DNA from: a bacterium
Lineage (GTDB): Bacteria; Acidobacteriota; Thermoanaerobaculia; Multivoradales; J023
Reading direction: 5' to 3'
Length of the DNA: 64,000 nucleotides
Assembly (NCBI GenBank): GCA_024226315.1
Contig: JAAELT010000463.1
Location: forward strand, 21,611-85,610
Part shown: piece by piece, positions 42,561 through 50,125 of the stretch
How positions within the stretch are numbered: the stretch's first letter is position 1
How the letters are laid out: every line of letters begins with the position of its first letter
Position numbers and translations under genes: made by a program
The notes under the pieces: model-generated
What the model was told of the DNA's origin: nothing
The model's database searches: none
The model's input: the letters and a program-made list of their open reading frames with translations, nothing else

Positions 42561-42611
42561 GTTACGTGCCACTACCCAAACCTACTTCGTGACCGGCGCT
42601 TAGAGAGAGAC

Positions 42612-42669
42612 ACAGAACGACCCAAGCCAAGCGCGCGGCGTAGCCGACCGCTTCGGCGAAGTGTTCTGC
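42612..42669 (-). other. attC-like integron cassette site (attC-3)
   Basis: On the minus strand the site opens GCAGAAC and closes GTTCTGT. Between them GCC-[G]-AAGCG pairs with CGCTT-GGC, leaving an extrahelical G as in classical attC sites. The opening GCAGAAC is the exact complement of GTTCTGC at the other end of the same cassette (attC-1), as expected for one cassette's own ends. Confidence 0.75.
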
Positions 42670-42808
42670 GTCTTTCTCTCCACCTAGCTGCAGACATTGC
42701 CCAAGTCTCCGGACAGCATAACTGTGTCTGGAACGTGAAACTGAGGGCCCGTGAAACCGGGGGAGCGGTCCGCCTGACTAAACGTGTTCTGCAGCATCAC
42801 GAGGCGCT

Positions 42809-43618
42809 CTAGTTTCTAACGACTGCACAAAGTTCATCGATTCCCTCTCGTAGTTCTCCCAATGTCTTCTTTCCGAGATCGGTCCAAAACCTCGGCGTGG
42901 TATCCGATCCTAAAATCTCCAAGTCGACCGGAGCTCTGGGAAGAGTAATCCTCTCTTCCCCCTCTACAGTTACCATTGATGACTCCAGGTATTCCAAATA
43001 CCTGACTGGAATCGCGGCGTATGCGCGCGTGGCCACCCCGTCATCAATATCATATCGCTCCACATGTTGAAGGCTGAATCTTAGTGTTCCGTCGTCATCC
43101 TTGACAACCCTGACAAGGGCGAAACAAGTGAAGAATTCAATCAAAGCAACTCGTTCGGCGATCCTCTGCTTCAAGTCCTTCCTAAGTGGAGGAATGCTGG
43201 GCTCAATCTCCTGCCATTCGCTTGCGAACGCGCGGGAACTGTAAATAATTGCTGCTATCTCTTCGTCCCCTCCGGCGAGGCCCGCCTCAGCCGCCGCTTC
43301 CAGTGAGGCGACGTATTGGTCCAACGCTAACGACAAGGGTTCGGCGGACGTTCCTTCACAGTCCCCACGTGCGCACGCTGACGCGAGAACGATAGCGGAC
43401 AACACTAGGCTGTGTGATTTCTTTATCTTGCCAGGTTGTGTGCTTCCCGTCCCAGTGCCTAAGGGCCGATTGCGGTCGTTGCCGACGCTCCCCCGCTGGT
43501 TGGTCCGATACTCTCGAGAACCTAGCGCACTGACTGCAGATCTCCTCGATACATTCGACAATCTAAACGCTACTCTCCCGATCCCTGCCAATGGCCCTTG
43601 GCACGTGTACGCGATCAT
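42809..43618 (-). CDS. Hypothetical protein in integron cassette, possible lipoprotein
   Basis: From the ATG at 43616-43618 (GGAGG seven bases upstream) the frame gives 269 residues. The conserved-looking part starts near residue 65 with KKSHSLVLSAIVLASACARG, a signal peptide with a lipobox-like ASAC, so the true start may be later although no standard start codon lies nearer. The rest is a soluble domain (YVASLEAAAEAGLAGGDEEI, ERYDIDDGVATRAYAAIPVR). Composition is AT-richer than the host genes. The gene lies inside the cassette bounded by attC-1 and attC-3 in the usual orientation. The 140 bp after the stop show nothing else. Confidence 0.6.
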   Translation of the reverse strand: MIAYTCQGPLAGIGRVAFRLSNVSRRSAVSALGSREYRTNQRGSVGNDRNRPLGTGTGSTQPGKIKKSHSLVLSAIVLASACARGDCEGTSAEPLSLALDQYVASLEAAAEAGLAGGDEEIAAIIYSSRAFASEWQEIEPSIPPLRKDLKQRIAERVALIEFFTCFALVRVVKDDDGTLRFSLQHVERYDIDDGVATRAYAAIPVRYLEYLESSMVTVEGEERITLPRAPVDLEILGSDTTPRFWTDLGKKTLGELREGIDELCAVVRN

Positions 43619-43677
43619 CTCGGTTCCTCCAGAACAGTTTCTCTCGTCGCACCTTGTTAGCATTCCGCCATCCTGAT

Positions 43678-43768
43678 GCAGAACGTCTTGCGTAACCGGG
43701 CGGCGGCCGCTGAGGTCGATTCTCAGACTCCGAGTAACCCGCCGCTCCGGTTCACGCATTTGTTAGCA
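43678..43768 (-). other. attC-like integron cassette site (attC-1)
   Basis: On the minus strand it opens TGCTAACAA, one base after the stop of the upstream cassette gene, and closes GTTCTGC. The arms TGCGT-[G]-AACCGG-[A]-GCGGCGG and CCGCCGC-CCGGTT-ACGCA pair completely, leaving extrahelical G and A, the hallmark of folded attC. The loop is about 35 bases. Confidence 0.85.
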
Positions 43769-43769
43769 C

Positions 43770-44384
43770 CTACTCCGCCTGTCTCAGGTCGAAATCCAAC
43801 CGCTTCGAGCTAAGCTCGCCCGCCTCAAACGGCAGTTCGATGAAGAGCACTCCGTCAGAATCTCGAATGTGCAACACGAACACTATATTGCTGCCACCGC
43901 TAGTCAGTCGTGACTCGTAAGGGCCGGCCCTAAGGACCGCAACATACTCCCGAGCATCACCGGGCGCGATCACATGGCCGTCCTTGCGATCCGATGCTCC
44001 GGTTGTCTCAAGGCGTATGCGACCGGTCGGGAGTTCACCAGCCGTTAATCGGCCTGTGTGAAAGGGTGTTCGTACGAGGTGGTAATCCAAAAGAGGCCTC
44101 ACCTCGATGTCAGATTCGGTACTGTTGGATACCCTAACCGGCACTTCGAAAGCCGTTTCTTCCGTAGCGCTAAAGCGGTCGATGAGATTGCCCAGATTAA
44201 GCAACAAGACGGTGATAGCGATGAGGAATGTCGCAAACGCCGGCCCCTTGGAGCCAAATGATCTGATGCGCTGGATTACACTTGACCGTCGTGGAGGACT
44301 CAGCGGATTATTGAACCCATCCACAAGCTGCGGAGGCTGCTTGCCTCCGCCTGCATCGAGCTTCTCTGGATCATGTTCCGACAT
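43770..44384 (-). CDS. Cassette-borne membrane protein, hypothetical
   Basis: From the ATG at 44382-44384 the product has 204 residues; the frame upstream runs into attC-2 and is not coding. One membrane segment (about 47-67: FATFLIAITVLLLNLGNLID) precedes a beta-rich exterior domain (EVPVRVSNSTESDIEVRPLL, YVAVLRAGPYESRLTSGGSN). No family recognised. The stop sits one base before attC-1 and the start 37 bases inside attC-2's end, the standard one-gene cassette layout. Confidence 0.7.
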   Translation of the reverse strand: MSEHDPEKLDAGGGKQPPQLVDGFNNPLSPPRRSSVIQRIRSFGSKGPAFATFLIAITVLLLNLGNLIDRFSATEETAFEVPVRVSNSTESDIEVRPLLDYHLVRTPFHTGRLTAGELPTGRIRLETTGASDRKDGHVIAPGDAREYVAVLRAGPYESRLTSGGSNIVFVLHIRDSDGVLFIELPFEAGELSSKRLDFDLRQAE

Positions 44385-44420
44385 ACGAATGGGTCCGTAG
44401 AAGTGCGCTATGGCTCGTGC

Positions 44421-44478
44421 TGCCAACGACTGAGCTCCGCTACCGCTCTTAGCGGTCGGCTGAAGCGTGGGGTTAGCA
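44421..44478 (-). other. attC-like integron cassette site (attC-2)
   Basis: On the minus strand it opens TGCTAAC and closes GTTGGCA. CCGCTA/TAGCGG and AGC/GCT form the inner stem. The closing GTTGGCA is nearly complementary to TGCTAAC at the far end of the same cassette (attC-1). The stem is less regular than in attC-1. Confidence 0.65.
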
Positions 44479-44795
44479 CTCCGTACGTATCGCTACTTGT
44501 CATCGATCAACCCAGGCGAGGTACCACCCACCTCGGTCACGCTCCCTCAGTCAATCGGTCGCCCGGCTGCCTTGATTCAAGCAATGGCCGCCAACGGAGC
44601 CTACCACGGCCCACAGGCAGATGGCTCTCCATACCTCCCGTCCCGGAGGTCAGCAGACATCAGAATCTCGGCTCTCGAGGCCGTCGATGGGCATGTCAGC
44701 GCTACGCTGCGATGGTCGGGATGGGGTTCGCTAGGCTGAGGAAGATCCCGCGGACGTTCACACACGACGGGCGCAAGCGATTCGGGGAGCTGAAT
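44479..44795. other. Gene-free stretch at the cassette array edge
   Basis: If cassettes continue, this would be the end of the next one, but no minus-strand gene ends near attC-2. The sequence has intermediate GC and no supported frame. It could be a decayed or non-coding cassette. Confidence 0.35.
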
Positions 44796-45158
44796 CTACC
44801 TCGCCCAGTAGCTGAGGAACTCGAGCCGGTTCTCCATCTGCTCGGGAGACAGCTCGCCGAACAGTGTCAGAAGTGCGCGGAGCTGAGCTCCGACTGAACG
44901 GCGCTGCCGCGGCTCGACAACGATCCCCGCATGCATCTTGCCCTCATCGAGGTACTCTCTGTGCAGGGCACAGAAGTGGCCGACGTTGCAGGTGAAGAGC
45001 ACGCGCTGTGCCGAGGCTGCGTGCGCTAGGTGGTCCTCGTCGCTACGCTCGATCATCCCTGCTTCGAGCGCTGTCTCTACCTCCACGCCACGCCCTCTCA
45101 GAGCTCGTACGAGAGCTCGGTTCATCGAGTCCTCGTCGAGATAGAGACGGACTGTCAT
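44796..45158 (-). CDS. DUF5615 PIN-like protein (probable toxin)
   Basis: The product has 120 residues. It opens VRLYLDEDSMNRALVRALRG, with the first acidic residues of a PIN-like fold, and continues DEDHLAHAASAQRVLFTCNV and GHFCALHREYL, matching DUF5615. Such proteins are predicted RNases paired with DUF433 antitoxins, which is the case here: its ATG overlaps the DUF433 stop by one base. Confidence 0.85.
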   Translation of the reverse strand: MTVRLYLDEDSMNRALVRALRGRGVEVETALEAGMIERSDEDHLAHAASAQRVLFTCNVGHFCALHREYLDEGKMHAGIVVEPRQRRSVGAQLRALLTLFGELSPEQMENRLEFLSYWAR

Positions 45159-45451
45159 CAGCCGGCCAGTCTCGGCGCGAACTCCCTCTCGAGGGCTCTG
45201 GCTTCGGCCTCCTGAGCTTCGAGGTCCGACTCGATTTCTTCCCGATTGGCGTGGTAGTACGCGAGTGCCGCGTGGACCTGTGCGAGGGACAGATGGCCGA
45301 AGTTGTCGGCGATCTCTTCCGGGCTCAGACCGAGCTTGTACCAGCTCACCACCCTCAGGACGGTGACACCAGTTCCGGCGATCCGAGGACGGCCTTCCCG
45401 GATATGTGGATCGCGGGCGATGAACTCACCTATGTTGTGGACTTCCGACAT
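45158..45451 (-). CDS. DUF433 family antitoxin
   Basis: The product has 97 residues. The DUF433 pattern is clear: ARDPHIREGRPRIAGTGVTV, LRVVSWYKLGLSPEEIADNF and LSLAQVHAALAYYHANREEI. DUF433 proteins carry a helix-turn-helix and partner PIN-like toxins. It is first in a two-gene operon with the DUF5615 gene. Confidence 0.88.
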   Translation of the reverse strand: MSEVHNIGEFIARDPHIREGRPRIAGTGVTVLRVVSWYKLGLSPEEIADNFGHLSLAQVHAALAYYHANREEIESDLEAQEAEARALEREFAPRLAG

Positions 45452-45625
45452 CAGCTTCTCCTCGCAATCGGCACTCTACCACGTGCCATCATCGCCTCGG
45501 CCCGCCCCTGGACGCCGCGGCGGCGGCCGCCGCCAGCTCCGTATCCCTCTCTTTGACCGACTCTCCACCCAGCCGGCGAGGTTGGGCCAAGGTGCCCCCC
45601 GGGTCAGATCGCGAGGAAGCAAGCC

Positions 45626-46019
45626 TCAGGCGCCGGGGATGTCGCCGGAGACGAACCGTGGCAGTAGCCACGGCCGACTGCGGAGCAGGGTGACGATCGG
45701 GGGCGGCTCGGCAGGGTGGTGGCGCTGGCGACGCGGAGGACCCTCGAGCTCGAGATCGAGCCTACCGCCGGCGCTCTCGATCCGTTCGAAGGCCTCGAGC
45801 GCGGCGCGCAGAACCGCGCGCTGGCCGGCGGCGTCCCCAGGGGCGCCGAGAGGCCGCGCGCCGGGAAAGCCGATGCCCGCCACCCGCGGGGCGCTGCTCG
45901 GACAGCGGCCTGGCGAGCGGCGTCCATGGAACGAGTCTCTCCGGTTCGCGCGCCATCCAGGCCTGCATCACCTTGCGGGTGGCGAAGTCGACGTAGCGGA
46001 AGGAGTCGACGGTGCTCAC
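45626..46019 (-). pseudogene. Internally deleted GrdB-type (selenoprotein B family) gene
   Basis: A GTG at 46017-46019 with GAGGGAG upstream starts STVDSFRYVDFATRKVMQAW and VPWTPLARPLSE, the N-terminus of the glycine/sarcosine/betaine reductase selenoprotein-B-like family. After about 42 residues the frame changes, and the family's C-terminal part appears (RPLGAPGDAAGQRAVLRAAL, EAFERI) to the stop at 45626. The large central part is missing. The gap 45452-45625 shows no other gene. Confidence 0.6.
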
Positions 46020-46139
46020 GGGGCTCCCTCTCGACAATTGTAGCGGCCCGGGCCGCCCGGCAGGGTCTGGGGCATTTTCATAGACCTCGCCGGCCGCCCC
46101 GCAGGGCCTGGGAACAACGGTACATATCGTGTCCAATTC

Positions 46140-46545
46140 GGCGACCGGCCTCTCCCATCGGCAGAAAAATGTTCTTCCCCTGCCTAAAGGTACTCTTGTC
46201 GTGCACCGGAAATGTTGTTCCCCGTCCAGGGGGAACAACATTCGGACGCTGAAAATGTTGTTCCCCCTGCTCGGGAAGGGCTCTCGCGGGCCGGAAATGT
46301 CCTGCCCCGGGCTCCCGGGACGTCTTCCGCGGCCCGAGAATGTACCTATCATGTCCAGGTGAGCGGCTCTCCGGTCCCGAAAATGTCTTCCTCCCAGGCC
46401 GGGAGACGACATTTCGGGCGCAGAAAGGGCCTTGTCCGGGCCCCGGGAAGGGTCTTCCGGCGGCGAGAAGGCATCCTGACGAGCCGGGGAAAGACATTTC
46501 AGGCGCCGGAAAGACGTTCCCCGGGACCGGGGAATGACCTTCCGG
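46140..46545. repeat. Cluster of degenerate ~40-bp repeats with AAATGT cores
   Basis: At least eight irregular units of the form G(G/A)AAATGT(T/C)(G/T)T(T/C)CCC followed by GC-rich filler fill this gap (whole gap 46020-46625). Some units are inverted, as in CCCGAAAATGTC...GACATTTCGGGC (46376-46420), and would form hairpins. Two variants of GTAC-x-TATC-x-TGTCCA occur at 46120 and 46341. No gene is supported. Confidence 0.55.
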
Positions 46546-46625
46546 CCCACTGCGACGCCTTTCGGAACGAAGGGGAGGGCCTTGCCGCGATCGTCGAACG
46601 TGCTCGACGCTCCACTGTCGCCGGG

Positions 46626-46859
46626 CTACGGGGTGATGATGATCTTGCCTCGAGCGCGGCCGCTTTGCAGGTAGCGCATGGCTTCGGGCACCTGCTCCAG
46701 CGGATAGGCCCTGTCGATGACGGGCGTGAGCTTGCCGGCTTCGAGGAGCTCCTTCAAGACAGCCATCGCCTCTGCCATGCTCGGCATCTGCGTGCGTCCG
46801 CGGGGGAGGTGGCGCGAGAAAGGTTTGAGCGCCATGAGCTTCAGCATGCGCGGCCCCAG
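46626..46859 (-). pseudogene. C-terminal remnant of a zinc-binding dehydrogenase
   Basis: About 76 residues match the end of quinone-oxidoreductase-like alcohol dehydrogenases: LGPRMLKLMALKPF, MAVLKELLEAGKLTPVIDRA, YPLEQVPEAMRYLQSGRARG and KIIITP with the stop. The catalytic and Rossmann parts are missing. The 5' end joins directly to a ferrochelatase N-terminal fragment in another frame near 46855. Confidence 0.75.
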
Positions 46860-46996
46860 AGGAACTGCTTCAGGTATCGCCGTACTGCCTTCGGCGTGGG
46901 CGCGTCCGGCGTGCCGAGGTTGACCAGCAGGATGCCGACCGCCGGCTCGCTACCGTGGCGGAATTCGGGCTCGACGCTGAGGAGGTTCTTGGGCAC
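46841..46996 (-). pseudogene. N-terminal fragment of ferrochelatase (hemH)
   Basis: From the GTG at 46994-46996 the frame reads NLLSVEPEFRHGSEPAVGIL and LVNLGTPDAPTPKAVRRYLK before a stop at 46841, 51 residues in all. VNLGTPDAPTPKAVRRYL is the conserved N-terminus of ferrochelatase, a protein of about 320-370 residues. The rest is absent and replaced by the tail of a dehydrogenase. Confidence 0.8.
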
Positions 46997-47005
46997 GCGT
47001 GGCGG

Positions 47006-48196
47006 CTATTCTTCCAGCAGCTGGAAGACCTCGTCCACCTGCTGCCAGCCGACCCGCATCAGGTAGTCGGTGCGGCGGCCGTAGGACTTGGCGCCGAGGA
47101 TGAAGAAGCCGGGCTCGGGATTCTTCAGCGTCTCGGGTCCCATGCTGGTCTGCTGCATGCAGTCGCCGCCCTCGGTGCCCATCAGGGCCGCAGCCAGCTT
47201 CATCGGCCCCGAGGTGGCGTAGCACTCGTGGACCTGGAGCTGGCGGTAGAGCAGGTGGTCGCCGACGTGGCCGGTGAGGGCCAGGATGCGGTCGACGTCC
47301 ACGGTTTCGGTCGTGCCGTCGACGTGACGTAGAGTGACGATGATCAGATCGTCACTTCGCTTCACGGCCTCGACCACAACGCCGGTCTTCAGCTCCATGC
47401 CAGCCGGCGGGTCGGCCGCCAGGCGGCTGGCGTCGGCCGCGAGCTTTGCGCGGCCGGGCAGGGGGTCGTCGTCGATGAAGCCCCAATCCGGCTGCTCGCC
47501 GCGCACCGCCCAGATGACGCGCAGGTCGTTGCCGCTCTCGAGCTGCCCGGCCAGGTCGCGGGCAGCGGTCTGGGCCGAGTAGCCGGCGCCGATCAGGAGC
47601 ACGGTCCGGCCGGACCACTGCGCCGCTTCGCCGGCGACGTCGGGCACGATATGGCGCACGGCGCCGTCGAGGCTCTCCTCGCCGGGCGCCGGGATGCCGC
47701 CGTCGCCCAGGCAGTTGGGCTCGGAGTTGCCAGTGCAGTCGAGCACGACGTCGGCCTGCTCCAGGCTCTCGTCACCGCCCACGGCGACCAGCAGCCGGAA
47801 GGGCTGGGCGGCGCGCTGGGCGGAGCCGATCTCCTCGTGCTTGAGCAGGCTCTGGCGGCCGATGCGCCGCACCCGGGTGCCGAGGCGCAGGCTGCCTTGG
47901 ATCTGCGGTAGCTCGGCGATCGGAGCGAGCACGTTTTCGATCATCTCGGAGCCGGTGGGGCAGGCGGCCCCTTCGGGGACGTCGTGGCCGGCCGACGCCA
48001 GGGCACGGCGCATGCGGGGGGAGGCGTCGAGGTCCCAGGAGGTGAAGAGGCGCACGTGGCCCCATTCGTCGACGTGGCCGGCCACCTGATCGGCGGCCTC
48101 GTAGAGCGTGAACGGGAAGCCGCGCTCGGCGGCGGCGAGCGCCGCTTCCAGCCCGGTGGGGCCGGCGCCCAGGATCGCAATGTGGGGTTTATCCAT
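47006..48196 (-). CDS. FAD/NAD(P)-binding oxidoreductase
   Basis: The product has 396 residues from the ATG at 48194-48196, two bases after the upstream stop. An N-terminal dinucleotide fold (HIAILGAGPTGLEAALAAAE) and a second one near residue 195 (VLLIGAGYSAQTAARDL) are typical of flavin monooxygenase/thioredoxin-reductase-like proteins. The region GGDCMQQTSMGPETLKNPEP and FILGAKSYGR closes the flavin site. It is the last gene of the putative arsenic operon, where it could oxidise or reduce an organoarsenic intermediate, by inference. No disulfide CxxC is visible, so it is not a thioredoxin reductase. Confidence 0.82.
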   Translation of the reverse strand: MDKPHIAILGAGPTGLEAALAAAERGFPFTLYEAADQVAGHVDEWGHVRLFTSWDLDASPRMRRALASAGHDVPEGAACPTGSEMIENVLAPIAELPQIQGSLRLGTRVRRIGRQSLLKHEEIGSAQRAAQPFRLLVAVGGDESLEQADVVLDCTGNSEPNCLGDGGIPAPGEESLDGAVRHIVPDVAGEAAQWSGRTVLLIGAGYSAQTAARDLAGQLESGNDLRVIWAVRGEQPDWGFIDDDPLPGRAKLAADASRLAADPPAGMELKTGVVVEAVKRSDDLIIVTLRHVDGTTETVDVDRILALTGHVGDHLLYRQLQVHECYATSGPMKLAAALMGTEGGDCMQQTSMGPETLKNPEPGFFILGAKSYGRRTDYLMRVGWQQVDEVFQLLEE

Positions 48197-48198
48197 GA

Positions 48199-49209
48199 CT
48201 AAAACCTCGACGCCGCGCGCTCGTTGGCGGGCAGGATTTCGAGACAGGTGGTCCACCAGCCGGTGAGGATGGTCTCGACGAATTCTCGCGGCAGCTCTTC
48301 GGCGCGCATCTCCCGCGCCAGAGCCTCGTGATCGTAGGCCAGGGGCACGAGCTCGACCTCGATGTCGTCGCCCGCTTCGCTCAGTATGCTGTACCAGACC
48401 TCGGTGCGACCGTCGTTGGCCGGTCGGCCGATGACGCCGACGTTGACGACGTCGCGGCCCGAGGGCAGTCGCCGGTGCCAGTGCAGGCCGGTGTGGGTGC
48501 ACAGCAAACCGTCGCAGCCTTCCTGGTCGAGGAGCACCTCGAGGAAAGGCACGGGCGTCGCGGACTGGAACAGGAACTCGTTGATGCGGCGCGGCGAGCC
48601 GTGCACCAGGAGCAGCTCACGATCGCCGACGCGCAGGCGCCGGCGCCTGGGCAGGGTGCCCATCCAGCGCTTGAACGCGTCCGAGCAGTGCTGGGCGGTG
48701 TAGCGGTAGGAGATCTCGGCGAAGTAATTGTCGCGCGGGTCGGCGTAGCCGCAGTTGCAGTCCTCGCGTCCGGTGGCCAGGGACTCCTCGTAGTTGCCCT
48801 GGATCGAGCGGACGCCACCCTCTTCGAGCAACGGCCAGACTTTCTCCGGGTTGGGTCCGAAGCCGCCGAGATCGCCGAGGCAGTAGATCGCCTCCGCGCC
48901 GCGCCTCGTGGCGTCCTCGATCAGGGCACTCAAACCGTGGCTGTTGTTGTAGACGCCACCGAAGACCGCGACTCTGGAGTATGGACCCTCGACCGGCGTC
49001 GGGTCACCGGTCGGGTGCAGGAAGTCGCGCACCGCGCCGCGGCGGTGCTCGGCCGAGAGTGTCTGCCCGTGCTCTTGCACGACGCGGCGGAAATCCCCGA
49101 GCGGCACCAGCTTCTCGCCCCAGGTGGCCATGCCCCGGTGCGCGGTGAGCTTGTTCTTGGCCGTTCGGCGTTTCTTCGCCTGCTCGGCCTCGACGATGCG
49201 TTGACTCAT
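48199..49209 (-). CDS. Calcineurin-like metallophosphoesterase
   Basis: The product has 336 residues. Metal-site motifs appear in family order: VAVFGGVYNNSHGL (where D-x-H is usual, changed to G-V-Y-N-N-S-H), YCLGDLGGFGP (GD), QGNYEES (GN-H/Y-E), LLVHGSPRR and CTHTGLHWHR (usual G-H-T-H). The first Asp block is altered, so activity should not be assumed. An N-terminal extension of about 80 residues is basic. It is between the radical SAM gene and the flavoprotein gene in one strand-consistent cluster. Confidence 0.8.
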   Translation of the reverse strand: MSQRIVEAEQAKKRRTAKNKLTAHRGMATWGEKLVPLGDFRRVVQEHGQTLSAEHRRGAVRDFLHPTGDPTPVEGPYSRVAVFGGVYNNSHGLSALIEDATRRGAEAIYCLGDLGGFGPNPEKVWPLLEEGGVRSIQGNYEESLATGREDCNCGYADPRDNYFAEISYRYTAQHCSDAFKRWMGTLPRRRRLRVGDRELLLVHGSPRRINEFLFQSATPVPFLEVLLDQEGCDGLLCTHTGLHWHRRLPSGRDVVNVGVIGRPANDGRTEVWYSILSEAGDDIEVELVPLAYDHEALAREMRAEELPREFVETILTGWWTTCLEILPANERAASRF

Positions 49210-49225
49210 CGGTCGCTCTCCAAAC

Positions 49226-50125
49226 CTACGTCCGGCAGCTGACGCCGTGGACGTGACAGGTCCAACACGCCTGGTGATCGAGCTCGAAGCCGCCCAAGGT
49301 GTCGGCGAGCCGCTCGCCCATGCGGCCGCCGGGCTCGTTGACCAGGATGGGACAGACCCAGACGCCCTGATCGGTGACCATGCGGCAGGAGCTGCACTGC
49401 AGGTGGTCCCAGCTGCCCTCGGGCGCGTCGCTCTCCCCCAGCTGTTGCCAAGTCTCGTAGGCGCCGGAGCGCTCGGCCTCGGCGCCGATCTGGAAGACCG
49501 GCAGGACCTTGAGCCGGGGGCGTTCGATGCCGCGCTCGCGCAGCAGGTCGAGGAAGCGGAGACGTCCCTCGGCCGAGGCGTTCTCCTGGTGGACCTCGGT
49601 GACGGTCATGACTGGGTTGAGGCCGGCCGCGGCGGCGTTCCGGGCCCCTTCGAGGATGCGGGCGAAAGTGCCCTCGCCGCGGATCGGGTCGTTGGCCTCG
49701 GCGCTGTAGCCGTCGAGCGAGATGCGCAGATCGAGTGAGTAGTCCGACGCTTTAGCCATCGCGGCGAGACGGCGGCAGCGCTCGGGGTCGAGCAGCAGAC
49801 CGTTGGTCAGGACGGTCGCCGGGCCGACGCGCAGTGTGGCTTCAAGGATCGCCTCCATCTCGCGGTTGAGAAACGGCTCGCCGCCGGTGAAGTAGTACTC
49901 CTTCACCCCCAGCTCCACGGCCTCCGCCAGCGCCTCCTCCACCTGCGACAGCGGCATGTGCTCGTGAGTGTGGTTGGTGGGGGAGCACGAGATGAAGCAA
50001 TGACTACACGCCAGGTTGCACACCGTGCCCGCCACCTGGAACCACAGGGTGTCGAGCGAGTGCAGATCGACGGTGGGCGACGCCACTTGCTGTTCGGCGG
50101 TTAGCGCCAGGTTTTCTAGCAACAT
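49226..50125 (-). CDS. Radical SAM protein of putative arsenic operon
   Basis: From the ATG at 50123-50125 the product has 299 residues; it overlaps the methyltransferase end by 10 bp. The [4Fe-4S] motif C36-x3-C40-x2-C43 is in VCNLACSHCF, followed by the GGEP motif in YYFTGGEPFLNREM. The C-terminus adds further Cys (CSSCRMVTDQGVWVCPI, CWTCHVHGVSC), suggestive of an auxiliary cluster (SPASM-like). The reaction is unknown. I see no ArsS-type DUF3641 part, so it is not a standard arsenosugar ArsS. Confidence 0.85.
   Translation of the reverse strand: MLLENLALTAEQQVASPTVDLHSLDTLWFQVAGTVCNLACSHCFISCSPTNHTHEHMPLSQVEEALAEAVELGVKEYYFTGGEPFLNREMEAILEATLRVGPATVLTNGLLLDPERCRRLAAMAKASDYSLDLRISLDGYSAEANDPIRGEGTFARILEGARNAAAAGLNPVMTVTEVHQENASAEGRLRFLDLLRERGIERPRLKVLPVFQIGAEAERSGAYETWQQLGESDAPEGSWDHLQCSSCRMVTDQGVWVCPILVNEPGGRMGERLADTLGGFELDHQACWTCHVHGVSCRT

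Noticed and set aside
42600..45500. Integron integrase
   Set aside because: Searched by eye for a tyrosine recombinase near the attC-like sites; none of the frames qualifies.
49226..50125. Assignment of the radical SAM gene as ArsS or ArsL
   Set aside because: Only the generic CxxxCxxC and GGEP motifs can be seen; specific family features are not evident.
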